Shown here: positions 34,596-43,574 of the stretch, piece after piece | How the letters are laid out: each line of letters starts with the position of its first letter | Numbering within the stretch: position 1 is the first letter of the stretch | Assembly (NCBI RefSeq): GCF_042610425.1 | Contig: NZ_JBGJZM010000001.1 | Coordinates: 1,488,001-1,552,000 of the forward strand | DNA: 64,000 nucleotides | Direction of reading: 5' to 3' | DNA from: Ectobacillus sp042610425 | GTDB lineage: Bacteria; Bacillota; Bacilli; Bacillales; Bacillaceae_G | The notes under the pieces: generated by a model | What the model saw: only the letters and a program-made list of their open reading frames with translations | Told to the model about the DNA's origin: nothing | The model's database searches: none | Program-made: the position numbers and the translations under genes

Positions 34596-34859
34596 CTATG
34601 CTTGCCATGGCCAAGGACTCTGCCCCCACTTCCATTCCCCCTCTGACGTGCTATTTCCATATTGCAAAAGCGGGCCAAACTTCGATTCAAACACCTGCTT
34701 CACCTGTCTTTGGTACTTTGCAAAATGATTAAATTGTTCCAATGCTTGCGCATCGTGCGGGTGAGTATCCAAGTACAAGGTCAGATCCACTAATACGAAA
34801 TCTACAGCTTGGATATCTGCAAGTAGAGAATAATATTCATCTGGTAAAGATTCATGCAT
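34596..34859 (-). CDS. cotJB: spore coat protein CotJB
   Basis: 87 residues, all-alpha, beginning MHESLPDEYYSLLADIQAVDFVLVDLTLYLDTHP, the CotJB signature; ends in WKWGQSPWPWQA. Acts with CotJA and CotJC in coat assembly. Starts two bases after cotJA with GGAGGGA overlapping its end. Confidence 0.93.
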   Translation of the reverse strand: MHESLPDEYYSLLADIQAVDFVLVDLTLYLDTHPHDAQALEQFNHFAKYQRQVKQVFESKFGPLLQYGNSTSEGEWKWGQSPWPWQA

Positions 34860-34861
34860 CG

Positions 34862-35086
34862 CTATTCCCTCCTGCTTTGATATGGATTCTCATAATAATC
34901 ATAGAAGGCAGGCCATAAAGTTCCTTTTTTAAGTGCGTCAACTGGCGAAAATTGGGGCAAATTTACTGGCTGAAAACCAATATATAAATGGGGCGGTGTA
35001 GAATAATACTTCTTCCCGATAGGAGGACAAGGATCGCTTTGAGCATGATAAGGAACGTACACTTTCGTGTTCGAAAAATTAGTCAT
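34862..35086 (-). CDS. cotJA: spore coat protein CotJA
   Basis: 74 residues, Pro/Tyr-rich (VPYHAQSDPCPPIGKKYYSTPPHLYIGFQPVNLPQFSPVDALKKGTLWPAFYDYYENPY). The GTLWPAFYD segment is the family mark. Required in B. subtilis for incorporation of CotJC. First gene of the operon, with GGGAGGTG 10 bases ahead and a SigE promoter upstream. Confidence 0.93.
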   Translation of the reverse strand: MTNFSNTKVYVPYHAQSDPCPPIGKKYYSTPPHLYIGFQPVNLPQFSPVDALKKGTLWPAFYDYYENPYQSRRE

Positions 35087-35122
35087 CTTATCTTTAGCAC
35101 CTCCCTAAATACAGTTCACATT

Positions 35123-35151
35123 ATTGTATTCCTCCTACCCAAATGATATGA
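35123..35151 (-). promoter_or_regulatory. SigE-type promoter of cotJABC
   Basis: Minus strand TCATATC (35151-35145), 14-base spacer, AATACAAT (35130-35123); close to the mother-cell SigE consensus (TCATATT / CATACAAT). Known cotJ regulation in B. subtilis agrees. Confidence 0.8.
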
Positions 35152-35250
35152 ATCAGAAATCCCCCCTATTTATACAGCAGATAGCGATTGCGGTGCGATC
35201 TACCTGAATCATTTCTTTATTCTTGACATCTTTCTTCGATGAAATTACGA

Positions 35251-35281
35251 TATAATTAACAATATTAATTATTCATTATTG
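35251..35281 (+). promoter_or_regulatory. -10 element and putative MarR operator
   Basis: TATAAT (35251) followed by CAATA-N12-TATTG (35260-35281). AT-rich; weak. Confidence 0.35.
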
Positions 35282-35333
35282 AATGGTTTTATTAAGAACA
35301 GTTCACGTAGGAATAAAATTGAGGTGATATAGT

Positions 35334-35834
35334 ATGGAAATAAAAAATGAAGAGTTGGAGCTAACTCGCGTTATTCTAACATCTTTTTTTCGTATTCATC
35401 GACATTTTGGTAAATGGCTCCACGCTACGATGATAAATAATGACTTAAATGTCCCACAATTCATTATTTTGCAATCAATGCCACCCGGACAAATCGTTCC
35501 GCAAAAAATAGTAGGTAAGAAGCTTTTGTTTCCCAAAAGTACACTTAGCTCCAGTGTAGATGGATTAGTTTCACTTGGATTTTTACAACGAATCATTTCT
35601 GAGGAAAATCGCAGAGAAGTATCTCTCCTAGTAACGGAAGCCGGGAAAGAAAAGTTACAAGCTGTCTACAACGATCCGGATGGCTTACATCAAAAAATGA
35701 CTGCTATTTTAACACAGTATCCTAAAGAATCAATCGATATATTACTAGAGATGCATAGTCAATTATATGAATTGATGCTCCAGGAAGAAACAACAGAGAT
35801 AGGAGGCAAGGCAAGTGATAAAACTCTTTCGTAA
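35334..35834 (+). CDS. MarR family regulator of the ABC exporter operon
   Basis: 166 residues. Winged helix at about 48-105: QIVPQKIVGKKLLFPKSTLSSSVDGLVSLGFLQRIISEENRREVSLLVTEAGKEKL, with NRR wing. GAGGTGATAT precedes the ATG. The stop overlaps the exporter GTG by 20 bases, so regulator and transporter are coupled; it likely represses the operon and is released by a transported drug. Confidence 0.87.
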   Translation: MEIKNEELELTRVILTSFFRIHRHFGKWLHATMINNDLNVPQFIILQSMPPGQIVPQKIVGKKLLFPKSTLSSSVDGLVSLGFLQRIISEENRREVSLLVTEAGKEKLQAVYNDPDGLHQKMTAILTQYPKESIDILLEMHSQLYELMLQEETTEIGGKASDKTLS

Positions 35835-37542
35835 TTTAAAGCCGTTTACTTGGATGATCGCGGGTGTACTTATATTTGTATTTATTCAAACAATGTCTGA
35901 TCTCTATTTACCGACATTAATGTCTGACATTATTAATTCAGGTGTTGTGAAAGGCGATGTAGATTACATCTTAAGAATTGGCGGCATTATGCTAGGCGTT
36001 GCTGCTGGCGGTGCTATTTTCTCTGTATTTGCAAGCTATTTCTCCTCAAAGATAGCGATGGGATTTGGCCGCAACTTGCGTAAAAAAGTATTCTCGCGAG
36101 TAGAAGCGTTTTCCCTACAAGAGTTTGATAAGATTGGCACAGCTTCCTTAATTACACGTACAACGAATGATATTACACAAGTACAACAGGTGTTAATCAT
36201 GATGATGCGAATGGTGTTAAGTGCACCGATTATGTTTGTCGGAGGCATCATTATGGCAGTATCAAAGGATGCCAAACTATCCCTCATCATTGTAGCCATC
36301 ACACCTATTCTTGTACTAACGATTGTCCTTACGATGTATAGAGCTTTACCACTTTTTAAAATCGTACAAAAAAAGCTCGATAAACTGAATTTAATTCTTC
36401 GTGAAAATTTAACAGGCGTTCGCGTCATTCGCTCCTTTAACCGTGAATCGTATGAACAGACACGTTTTGACGTAGCAAATCATGATTTAACAGACGTTTC
36501 CATTCGCGTGAATAAAATCATGGCGTTTATCATGCCGATCATGATGTTAATTATGAACATGGCAACAATCGCTGTTCTTTGGTTTGGTAGTATTCGAATC
36601 GATAGCGGCAGTATGCAAATAGGTGATTTATTTGCGTTTATCCAATACGTTGCACAAATTATGTTTGCTCTCATCATGGCATCTATCATGTTTGTTATGG
36701 TTCCCCGTGCTTCGGCTTCAGCAGATCGGATTAATGAAGTGCTCGCTATGGAGCCAAGTATCGTTGATCCAGAAGAAGCGTTGGGAACAGAAACAAGTAA
36801 GGGTGATATTGTGTTCGACCACGTTACATTTAGTTATCCAGGAGCCGAACGACCTGCGCTATCCGATATTTCCTTCCACGCCAAGCCAGGACAAATTACT
36901 GCCATTATTGGCGGTACAGGTTCAGGAAAATCGACACTTGTAAATTTAATACCCAGATTTTACGATATCGATTCAGGTACGATTCGCTTGAACGGAGCAG
37001 ATATTAACGAAATGAAGCAAGCCGACATTCGTTCTAAAATTGGGTTTGTTCCGCAAAAAGCCGTTTTATTTTCCGGCACGGTCAATGAAAATATTCGATA
37101 CGGGAAAGAAGATGCAACACCAGAAGAAATTGTGCACGCAGCGAAAATTGCACAGGCTGCTGACTTTATCGTTCAAATGCAGGAAGGCTACGAATCACCA
37201 ATTACCCAAGGCGGTTCGAATCTTTCGGGTGGACAAAAACAACGTCTATCCATTGCAAGAGCATTGGTTCGTAAACCGGATATTTATATTTTTGATGATA
37301 GCTTTTCTGCACTAGACTATAAAACGGATGCAAACCTACGCGCTGCACTAAAAGCAGAAACGAAAGAAGCAACCGTACTAATCGTTGCACAACGTGTGAG
37401 TACCGTCTTACATGCTGATCAAATTATCGTGTTAGATGGTGGAAAAGTTGAAGGAATTGGTAACCATGCAGAGCTGTTAGAATGCTGTACGGTATATCGT
37501 GAAATCGTTGAATCGCAGTTGTCAGAGGAGGAGATTGCATGA
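35815..37542 (+). CDS. heterodimeric ABC exporter half with degenerate ATP site
   Basis: 575 residues: six-helix transmembrane domain (about 10-310) and ATPase domain with Walker A IGGTGSGKSTLVNLI and signature NLSGGQKQRLSIARAL. Walker B ends IFDDSFSALD, with Asp where the catalytic Glu belongs, and the switch position is Gln (VAQRVSTV) instead of His. This is the pattern of the inactive-site partner in heterodimers such as BmrCD or YfiBC. GTG start with GGAGG eight bases ahead; ends in ATGA overlap with its partner. Confidence 0.92.
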   Translation: MIKLFRNLKPFTWMIAGVLIFVFIQTMSDLYLPTLMSDIINSGVVKGDVDYILRIGGIMLGVAAGGAIFSVFASYFSSKIAMGFGRNLRKKVFSRVEAFSLQEFDKIGTASLITRTTNDITQVQQVLIMMMRMVLSAPIMFVGGIIMAVSKDAKLSLIIVAITPILVLTIVLTMYRALPLFKIVQKKLDKLNLILRENLTGVRVIRSFNRESYEQTRFDVANHDLTDVSIRVNKIMAFIMPIMMLIMNMATIAVLWFGSIRIDSGSMQIGDLFAFIQYVAQIMFALIMASIMFVMVPRASASADRINEVLAMEPSIVDPEEALGTETSKGDIVFDHVTFSYPGAERPALSDISFHAKPGQITAIIGGTGSGKSTLVNLIPRFYDIDSGTIRLNGADINEMKQADIRSKIGFVPQKAVLFSGTVNENIRYGKEDATPEEIVHAAKIAQAADFIVQMQEGYESPITQGGSNLSGGQKQRLSIARALVRKPDIYIFDDSFSALDYKTDANLRAALKAETKEATVLIVAQRVSTVLHADQIIVLDGGKVEGIGNHAELLECCTVYREIVESQLSEEEIA

Positions 37543-39413
37543 GTGAATCAAAACAACAGTCTCAGCAAGGGCGCCCAGTAGGGCCTGGTCATGGTCCTGG
37601 CGGCGGGATGATGGTACAAGGAGCTAAGGTAAAGGATTTTAAAGGGACACTCAAACGTTTGCTTATCTATTTAAAGCCTCGCCGCATTAAATTGTTTGTG
37701 GTTTTTCTTACTGCGATTCTTAGTACGATTTTCATGATTGTCGGCCCTAAGCTAATGGGGAATGTAACGACCAAGCTGTTTGAAGGCGTTATATTGAAAA
37801 TGAAAGGAATTCCTGGAGCTAAAATTGATTTTACCTATATCGGGAACGTACTGTTTCTTCTCGTTGGTCTTTATCTACTGAGCGCCTTATTCAGCTACTT
37901 CCAGCAATATCTTATGTCCGATGTTGCCCAAAAAACAGTGTATGATTTGCGACTTGAGGTCAATAAGAAACTAGCAAGACTTCCCCTTAAGTATTATGAT
38001 GAACACGCACACGGTGATACATTAAGCCGTGTTACGAATGATATCGATACGATTGGAAGTACGTTACAACAAAGTATTACGCAGTTTATTACTTCTTTTG
38101 TAACGATTATCGGGATCATTATTATGATGCTCACAATCAGTCCGATGCTTACGTTAATCAGCGTTGTAGTAGTGCTCCTATCCGTTTTCGTGCTCGGACC
38201 AATTATGAAACGGTCGCAAACGTATTTTGCCAACCAACAACAGTCTCTTGGTCAATTAAATGGTCATATTGAAGAAATGTATAACGGTCACAATATCATT
38301 AAAGCCTTTGGCCATGAAGACAAAGCGAAAGTAGAATTTGATGAAGTGAATGCGAAATTATACGATGCAGGCTGGCGTGCACAATTTATATCAGGAATCA
38401 TCATGCCACTTATGTCTTTTGTCAGTAACCTCGGCTACGTTGCCATTGCCGTAGTTGGCGGAATTTACGTAACAAAAGGGTTTATTCAAATCGGAGATAT
38501 CCAAGCGTTCATTCAATATTCCAGACAATTTTCTCAGCCAATTGCGCAAACTGCAAATATTGCAAACATTATTCAATCTACGATTGCTGCAGCAGAGCGT
38601 GTCTTCGAAGTGCTAGATGAAGAAGAAGAAGTAACAGAAACAAAAGATCCAGCTAACATAGCTTTTGCCAAAGGGGAAGTCCGCTTTGAACATGTACATT
38701 TCGGCTACAAACCAGATTTCCTGCTCTTCAACGATATAAATATCAATGTACTACCTGGTCAAACGGTAGCAATTGTCGGTCCAACAGGTGCCGGAAAAAC
38801 GACATTAATAAATTTACTTATGCGCTTTTATGAAACGAATAGCGGCACAATTAAAATTGATGGCATTGATACGCTAAATATGTCTCGGGATGACCTTCGC
38901 AAAACATTCGGAATGGTTCTGCAAGACACATGGCTCTTTAACGGGACAATCAAGGATAATATTGCTTATGGACAATTGGATGCGACAGACGAAGAAGTCT
39001 TTAAGGCAGCGGAGGCTGCGCATGCTGATCAGTTCATTCGTACCCTTCCTGATGGGTATGAGACCGTATTAAATGAAGATGCTTCGAATATTTCACAAGG
39101 ACAGCGGCAGCTTCTCACGATTGCCCGTGCAATCTTAGCAAATCCGCCAATCATGATTTTAGATGAGGCAACAAGCAGCGTAGATACACGAACAGAAATC
39201 TATATTCAAAAAGCAATGAATACGTTGATGCAAGGTCGCACAAGTTTTGTTATTGCTCACCGCCTCTCTACCATCAAGGATGCAGACTTAATTTTAGTCA
39301 TGAACAAAGGGACAATCATTGAACAAGGAACACATCATGAACTGCTCGAACAAAACGGCTTCTATGCTGACTTGTACAATAGCCAGTTCGGCGAAGAAAT
39401 ACCGGCTGTATAA
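37539..39413 (+). CDS. heterodimeric ABC exporter half with catalytic ATP site
   Basis: 624 residues with a Gly-rich N-terminal tail (PVGPGHGPGGGMM), six membrane helices (about 50-340) and an ATPase domain. Walker A VGPTGAGKTTLINLL, Walker B MILDEATSSVD with the catalytic Glu, switch His in VIAHRLSTI. The signature is altered to NISQGQRQLLTIARAI, so the composite sites are asymmetric, complementing the first subunit. Probable multidrug export. Terminated at 39419. Confidence 0.92.
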   Translation: MSESKQQSQQGRPVGPGHGPGGGMMVQGAKVKDFKGTLKRLLIYLKPRRIKLFVVFLTAILSTIFMIVGPKLMGNVTTKLFEGVILKMKGIPGAKIDFTYIGNVLFLLVGLYLLSALFSYFQQYLMSDVAQKTVYDLRLEVNKKLARLPLKYYDEHAHGDTLSRVTNDIDTIGSTLQQSITQFITSFVTIIGIIIMMLTISPMLTLISVVVVLLSVFVLGPIMKRSQTYFANQQQSLGQLNGHIEEMYNGHNIIKAFGHEDKAKVEFDEVNAKLYDAGWRAQFISGIIMPLMSFVSNLGYVAIAVVGGIYVTKGFIQIGDIQAFIQYSRQFSQPIAQTANIANIIQSTIAAAERVFEVLDEEEEVTETKDPANIAFAKGEVRFEHVHFGYKPDFLLFNDININVLPGQTVAIVGPTGAGKTTLINLLMRFYETNSGTIKIDGIDTLNMSRDDLRKTFGMVLQDTWLFNGTIKDNIAYGQLDATDEEVFKAAEAAHADQFIRTLPDGYETVLNEDASNISQGQRQLLTIARAILANPPIMILDEATSSVDTRTEIYIQKAMNTLMQGRTSFVIAHRLSTIKDADLILVMNKGTIIEQGTHHELLEQNGFYADLYNSQFGEEIPAV

Positions 39414-39418
39414 GGAAA

Positions 39419-39457
39419 GAAGCTTAAGTGGAATATCCGCTTAAGCTTCTTTTTTTC
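39419..39457. terminator. bidirectional terminator
   Basis: GAAGCTTAAG/CTTAAGCTTC perfect stem, 11-base loop, eight T; between convergent genes. Confidence 0.92.
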
Positions 39458-39460
39458 TTC

Positions 39461-40285
39461 TTAGAAATTAAAATTGTCTGGATCGGCCCCTAATCGGATG
39501 CCTGTTTCAAGGCTGTCCACTTTCTTCATATCCTCTTCTGTTAACTCAAAATCAAAAATTGTAATGTTTTCCTTGATTCTAGCAGCATTTACCGATTTTG
39601 GAATAGCAATGACGCCGTTTTGATAGTGCCACCGCAAAATAACCTGTGCTGGCGATTTTCCGTTCTTCTCCCCTATTTCTTGAAATATAGGATGATTGAG
39701 CGCATCTTTCCCGCGTAGGATCGGCCCCCACGCTTCAATTTGTATTCCCTTCTCTTTGCAATATGTACGAAGTTCCTTTTGATTAAAGAGTGGATGAAGC
39801 TCGACTTGATTTACCGCAGGAACATACTTCTCCCCTTCTAACTCGCGGAGATGATGAATGTTAAAGTTACATACACCAATTGCTTTCACTTTTCCTTCGT
39901 CATACAAATGCTCAAGTGCTCGCCACGTTTCGACGAACTTTCCTTTCACCGGCCAGTGTACAAGATAGAGATCGAGGTATTCGGTTTGAAGCTTCTTTAA
40001 AGAATCTTCAAATGCTTGTAACGTACTTTCATATCCTTGATCAGAGTTCCATACTTTTGTCGTAAGAAACAATTCTTCTCTCTTCACGCCGCTTTCTTTT
40101 ATTGCTGTTCCTACTCCCTTTTCATTTGCATAAAACGAAGCCGTATCGATAAGTCGGTAGCCAATGCGGATTGCTTCCTTCACCGCCTCTACCGTTTGAT
40201 TACCATCTTCCATTTTGTATACGCCAAGTCCGAGTGCAGGCATAGCTAGTCCGTTGTTTAAAGTGAAGCTTGGGGTTGATGCCAT
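39461..40285 (-). CDS. aldo/keto reductase
   Basis: 274 residues, NADPH-dependent AKR of the YvgN/YtbE type. Catalytic tetrad visible: Asp in GYRLIDTASFYANEKGVG with Tyr, Lys in FLTTKVWNSD, His in LYLVHWPVKGK. Late IPKSVNAARIKENITIFDF binds NADPH. GGAGG eight bases before ATG 40285 decides the start. Likely detoxifies methylglyoxal or other aldehydes; it stands next to, but opposite to, the alcohol cluster. Confidence 0.92.
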   Translation of the reverse strand: MASTPSFTLNNGLAMPALGLGVYKMEDGNQTVEAVKEAIRIGYRLIDTASFYANEKGVGTAIKESGVKREELFLTTKVWNSDQGYESTLQAFEDSLKKLQTEYLDLYLVHWPVKGKFVETWRALEHLYDEGKVKAIGVCNFNIHHLRELEGEKYVPAVNQVELHPLFNQKELRTYCKEKGIQIEAWGPILRGKDALNHPIFQEIGEKNGKSPAQVILRWHYQNGVIAIPKSVNAARIKENITIFDFELTEEDMKKVDSLETGIRLGADPDNFNF

Positions 40286-40666
40286 GGGATGGATCCTCCT
40301 TTTTAAAGTAATTATCACGCAATTACTATCAGAACGGATATGTTCTGTTCATCTGTAATTATACTTCAACTTTAATACAAAAAATAACAAAATCTGCTAT
40401 GAAGGTGCTGAAAATATCATTCAGCGAAAGCTTTGATGAGCGTAATGTAGGATGTTGGGGCGTTGTGGTAACTAAAGTTCGGGATTGGTTACCGCCCTCC
40501 TTGATTTTCACATGTAGCAAACATCAATCCGCCTTTTATATTCCTGTCGCATCGTAAAATCTACTTTCACCACCCATTTACGAAAGATGTCTTTTGAACG
40601 GAATCCTCCTGCTCATTATCGAAACATCCAACATCTCGGCATCTCTTCCATTTTTTCGGTACAATA

Positions 40667-40682
40667 TGCCAATAATCCGGCA
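40667..40682. promoter_or_regulatory. possible enhancer site for the NtrC-type activator
   Basis: TGCC-N8-GGCA inverted repeat about 55 bases upstream of the -24 element. A longer GGTAAC-N18-GTTACC repeat lies near 40470-40500. 40286-40665 shows no gene. Confidence 0.35.
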
Positions 40683-40715
40683 CATCGATTCAATAGAAAG
40701 CTACAAAATCCCATT

Positions 40716-40729
40716 TGTAAACGTTTTAA
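40716..40729. promoter_or_regulatory. cre site next to the Sigma-54 promoter
   Basis: TGTAAACGTTTTAA agrees with TGWNANCGNTNWCA at 13 of 14 positions and ends four bases before the -24 element, where CcpA would block the promoter. Confidence 0.6.
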
Positions 40730-40732
40730 AAA

Positions 40733-40750
40733 CTGGCACACTACTTGCAT
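40733..40750 (+). promoter_or_regulatory. Sigma-54 (SigL) -24/-12 promoter
   Basis: CTGGCAC-ACTAC-TTGCAT matches YTGGCAC-N5-TTGCW completely. It is 47 bases before the alcohol dehydrogenase start and requires an activator of the kind encoded at 46381. Confidence 0.9.
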
Positions 40751-40796
40751 ATATAAAGAATGAACACCAAAAAGGGTGGGAAAGGGGATGTTGTCC

Positions 40797-41834
40797 ATGT
40801 GTTCGAATCACAACGATAGAACGATGAAAGCAGCTGTAGTAAATGAGTTTAAACAGCAGCTTGAAATCAAAGAAGTGCCTATACCTGAAATCGGGTACGG
40901 AGAAATTCTTGTGAAAATTAAAGCGTGCGGAGTTTGTCATACAGACTTGCATGCGGCAAATGGGGATTGGCCCGTAAAACCAAAACTTCCTCTTATTCCA
41001 GGTCATGAAGGCGTTGGAATTGTGGAAGAAGTTGGCGAAGGCGTTACTGCTATTAAAGTCGGAGATCGTGTTGGTGTTCCTTGGCTATATTCCGCTTGCG
41101 GGGAATGTGAATATTGTTTAACAGGGCGTGAAACGTTGTGCCCTCATCAATTAAATGCAGGTTATTCCGTAGATGGCGGTTATGCCGAATATTGCAAGGC
41201 ACCTGCCAACTATGTTGTCAAAATTCCAGAACACCTTGATTTTGCTGAAGTTTCCCCTATTTTCTGTGCGGGGGTAACGACCTATAAAGCATTAAAGGTA
41301 TCCGAAGCAAAACCAGGAGATTGGGTAGCTATATATGGAATCGGTGGACTCGGTCATGTTGCTTTGCAATATGCCAAGGCGATGGGATTCAACGTAATCG
41401 CGATTGATATTCAAGACGACAAACTAGAACTTGCTAAGGAATTGGGAGCCGACATTACCATTAATGGATTAAACATAGACCCCGTCAGAGCAATTCAAGA
41501 GAAAGTAGGCGGTGTTCAATCCGCAATTAGCGTTGCTGTCACGAGAAAAGCCTTTGAACAAGCGTACCGCTCAGTGAAACGTGGCGGCACGTTAGTAGTA
41601 GTCGGACTTCCAAATGACGAATTACCAATTCCAATTTTTGATACCGTGCTAAATGGGGTAACTGTCAAAGGCTCAATTGTCGGGACGAGAAAGGATTTAC
41701 AGGAGGCACTTGCGTTTGCTGCCCAAGGAAAAGTACGCACGAACATCGAAACCCAGCCGTTGGATTCGATTAATGATGTATTTCATCGGTTGGAAACAGG
41801 AAATATTAATGGCCGTGTTGTCCTAACGATGTAA
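40797..41834 (+). CDS. zinc-dependent alcohol dehydrogenase
   Basis: 345 residues, medium-chain family. Catalytic zinc: CGVCHTDLHAANGDWP and GHEGVGIVEEVGEGV; structural zinc: CGECEYCLTGRETLC; NAD fold: GIGGLGHVALQYAKAMGFNV. ATG 40797 follows AAAGGGG by ten bases; MKAAVVNEF at 40824 would match homologues but lacks a ribosome site. First gene behind the Sigma-54 promoter; oxidises ethanol-type alcohols to the aldehyde used by the next gene product. Confidence 0.92.
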   Translation: MCSNHNDRTMKAAVVNEFKQQLEIKEVPIPEIGYGEILVKIKACGVCHTDLHAANGDWPVKPKLPLIPGHEGVGIVEEVGEGVTAIKVGDRVGVPWLYSACGECEYCLTGRETLCPHQLNAGYSVDGGYAEYCKAPANYVVKIPEHLDFAEVSPIFCAGVTTYKALKVSEAKPGDWVAIYGIGGLGHVALQYAKAMGFNVIAIDIQDDKLELAKELGADITINGLNIDPVRAIQEKVGGVQSAISVAVTRKAFEQAYRSVKRGGTLVVVGLPNDELPIPIFDTVLNGVTVKGSIVGTRKDLQEALAFAAQGKVRTNIETQPLDSINDVFHRLETGNINGRVVLTM

Positions 41835-41897
41835 CCTGCGAGAAAGTATAAAAACATAGATTAGAAAACGATTTCTAAAAGAATGGGAGAGATGAAA

Positions 41898-43391
41898 ATG
41901 ACAAATGCAGGAACAACTGAAATGGGATTAAGTCCAAGATTGGTAGCATTTTTACAAGGTGTGAAAAGGCTGTATATAAACGGGGAATGGGTACACTCAG
42001 TTTCCGAGAAAACGTTTGAAACTCTTAACCCTGCAACAGGCGAAACGTTAGCCTATGTTGCAGAAGCCGGTCCTGAAGATATTGATTTGGCTGTCCGTGC
42101 GGCAAGACAAGCATTTGATCACGGACCATGGTCAAAGATGGGAACAGCCGAAAGAAGTCATTTGATCTATAAGCTTGCGGATTTAATGGAAGAGCATAAG
42201 CTAGAGCTTGCACAACTTGAAACATTGGATAATGGAAAACCAATTCGCGAAACGTCGAATGCAGACATTCCTTTAGCAATCGAACATTTCCGCTACTTTG
42301 CAGGCTGGGCAACGAAAATGGTAGGACAAACCATTCCTGTGCAAGGCAATTATTTCAACTACACGCGCCATGAAGCCGTTGGTGTTGTTGGGCAAATCAT
42401 ACCGTGGAACTTCCCATTATTAATGGCTACTTGGAAACTTGGTGCTGCTCTTGCGACAGGTTGCACTGTTGTCTTAAAACCAGCGGAACAAACACCGCTA
42501 TCTGCTCTGTATTTAGCAACATTAATCGAAGAAGCTGGATTTCCGAAAGGTGTTGTGAATATTGTTCCTGGCTTTGGATTAACTGCTGGTTCACCGCTCG
42601 TTGATCATCCATTAGTCGACAAGATTGCCTTTACCGGTTCCACAGCGGTTGGAAAATATATTATGAGACAAGCAAGTGAATCCTTAAAGCGTGTCACACT
42701 GGAGCTTGGCGGAAAATCGCCAAACATAATTTTACCTGATGCTGATCTTTCAAGCGCTGTTCCAGGTTCCTTAATGGGTATTATGTTTAACCAAGGTCAA
42801 GTATGCTGTGCTGGTAGTCGTTTATATGTTCAAAAGGATATGTACGATAATGTAGTGGCTGATTTGGCCTCCCTTACAAAAACAATTAACCAAGGTAATG
42901 GGTTATTACAAGACACAACAATGGGTCCTCTCATTTCAGCAGCGCAACAAACCCGCGTAAAAAATTATATTGATAAAGGTATTGAGGAAGGTGCTGAAGT
43001 GTTGGCAGGTGGTACGATTCCGTATAATCAAGGCTACTTTGTTGCACCGACAATCTTTGCCGATGTAAATCATTCAATGACCATTGCAAAGGAAGAAATT
43101 TTCGGTCCTGTTGTTGCTGCGATGCCATTTGATGATATAGATGATTTAATCGCAAAAGCAAATGATTCGGATTACGGTTTAGCTGCTGGTGTTTGGACCC
43201 AAGATATTAAAAAGGCTCATTACTTAGCACATCGTATTAAAGCAGGAACGGTTTGGGTTAATTGCTATAATGTATTCGATGCAGCTAGTCCATTCGGAGG
43301 TTATAAGCAATCCGGGATTGGTCGTGAAATGGGTAGCTATGCACTAACAAACTATACAGAAGTGAAGAGTGTCTGGGTAAACATGGACTAA
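41898..43391 (+). CDS. NAD-dependent aldehyde dehydrogenase
   Basis: 497 residues, ALDH superfamily of the DhaS type. QIIPWNFPLLMATWKLGAAL, FTGSTAVGKYIM (NAD site), TLELGGKSPNIIL (catalytic Glu) and NQGQVCCAGSRLYVQ (catalytic Cys) are all intact. GGGAGAG eight bases before ATG 41898. A cre-like sequence (AGAAAACGATTTCT, 41863-41876) sits in the gap after the alcohol dehydrogenase. Converts the aldehyde to the acid; ends at a terminator. Confidence 0.93.
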   Translation: MTNAGTTEMGLSPRLVAFLQGVKRLYINGEWVHSVSEKTFETLNPATGETLAYVAEAGPEDIDLAVRAARQAFDHGPWSKMGTAERSHLIYKLADLMEEHKLELAQLETLDNGKPIRETSNADIPLAIEHFRYFAGWATKMVGQTIPVQGNYFNYTRHEAVGVVGQIIPWNFPLLMATWKLGAALATGCTVVLKPAEQTPLSALYLATLIEEAGFPKGVVNIVPGFGLTAGSPLVDHPLVDKIAFTGSTAVGKYIMRQASESLKRVTLELGGKSPNIILPDADLSSAVPGSLMGIMFNQGQVCCAGSRLYVQKDMYDNVVADLASLTKTINQGNGLLQDTTMGPLISAAQQTRVKNYIDKGIEEGAEVLAGGTIPYNQGYFVAPTIFADVNHSMTIAKEEIFGPVVAAMPFDDIDDLIAKANDSDYGLAAGVWTQDIKKAHYLAHRIKAGTVWVNCYNVFDAASPFGGYKQSGIGREMGSYALTNYTEVKSVWVNMD

Positions 43392-43424
43392 GTCCCTTCC
43401 CCAGGCTCTACTCAAAACGTTGAC

Positions 43425-43454
43425 GTGTACGATTCCAATCGTACACTTTTTTTG
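43425..43454 (+). terminator. intrinsic terminator after the aldehyde dehydrogenase gene
   Basis: GTGTACGATT/AATCGTACAC stem, 2-base loop as drawn, seven T. Confidence 0.92.
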
Positions 43455-43518
43455 TTTTCGTGCGTTTTTATGCAGCTAAAAGAAATTTTTCTTACAATTA
43501 GCCAGAATTAAACAGGAA

Positions 43519-43546
43519 TTTACATATTTTACGGATAAGTTAGTAT
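43519..43546 (+). promoter_or_regulatory. possible Sigma-A promoter
   Basis: TTTACA, 16-base spacer, TAGTAT, about 30 bases before the iron alcohol dehydrogenase gene; would let the sensor/activator genes be expressed independently of Sigma-54. Confidence 0.45.
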
Positions 43547-43574
43547 AAACACAATTTTCCTATAGGTGGTAATT

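Noticed and set aside
40594..40827. 77-residue plus-strand frame before the alcohol dehydrogenase
   Set aside because: It contains the Sigma-54 promoter and cre and has no ribosome site.
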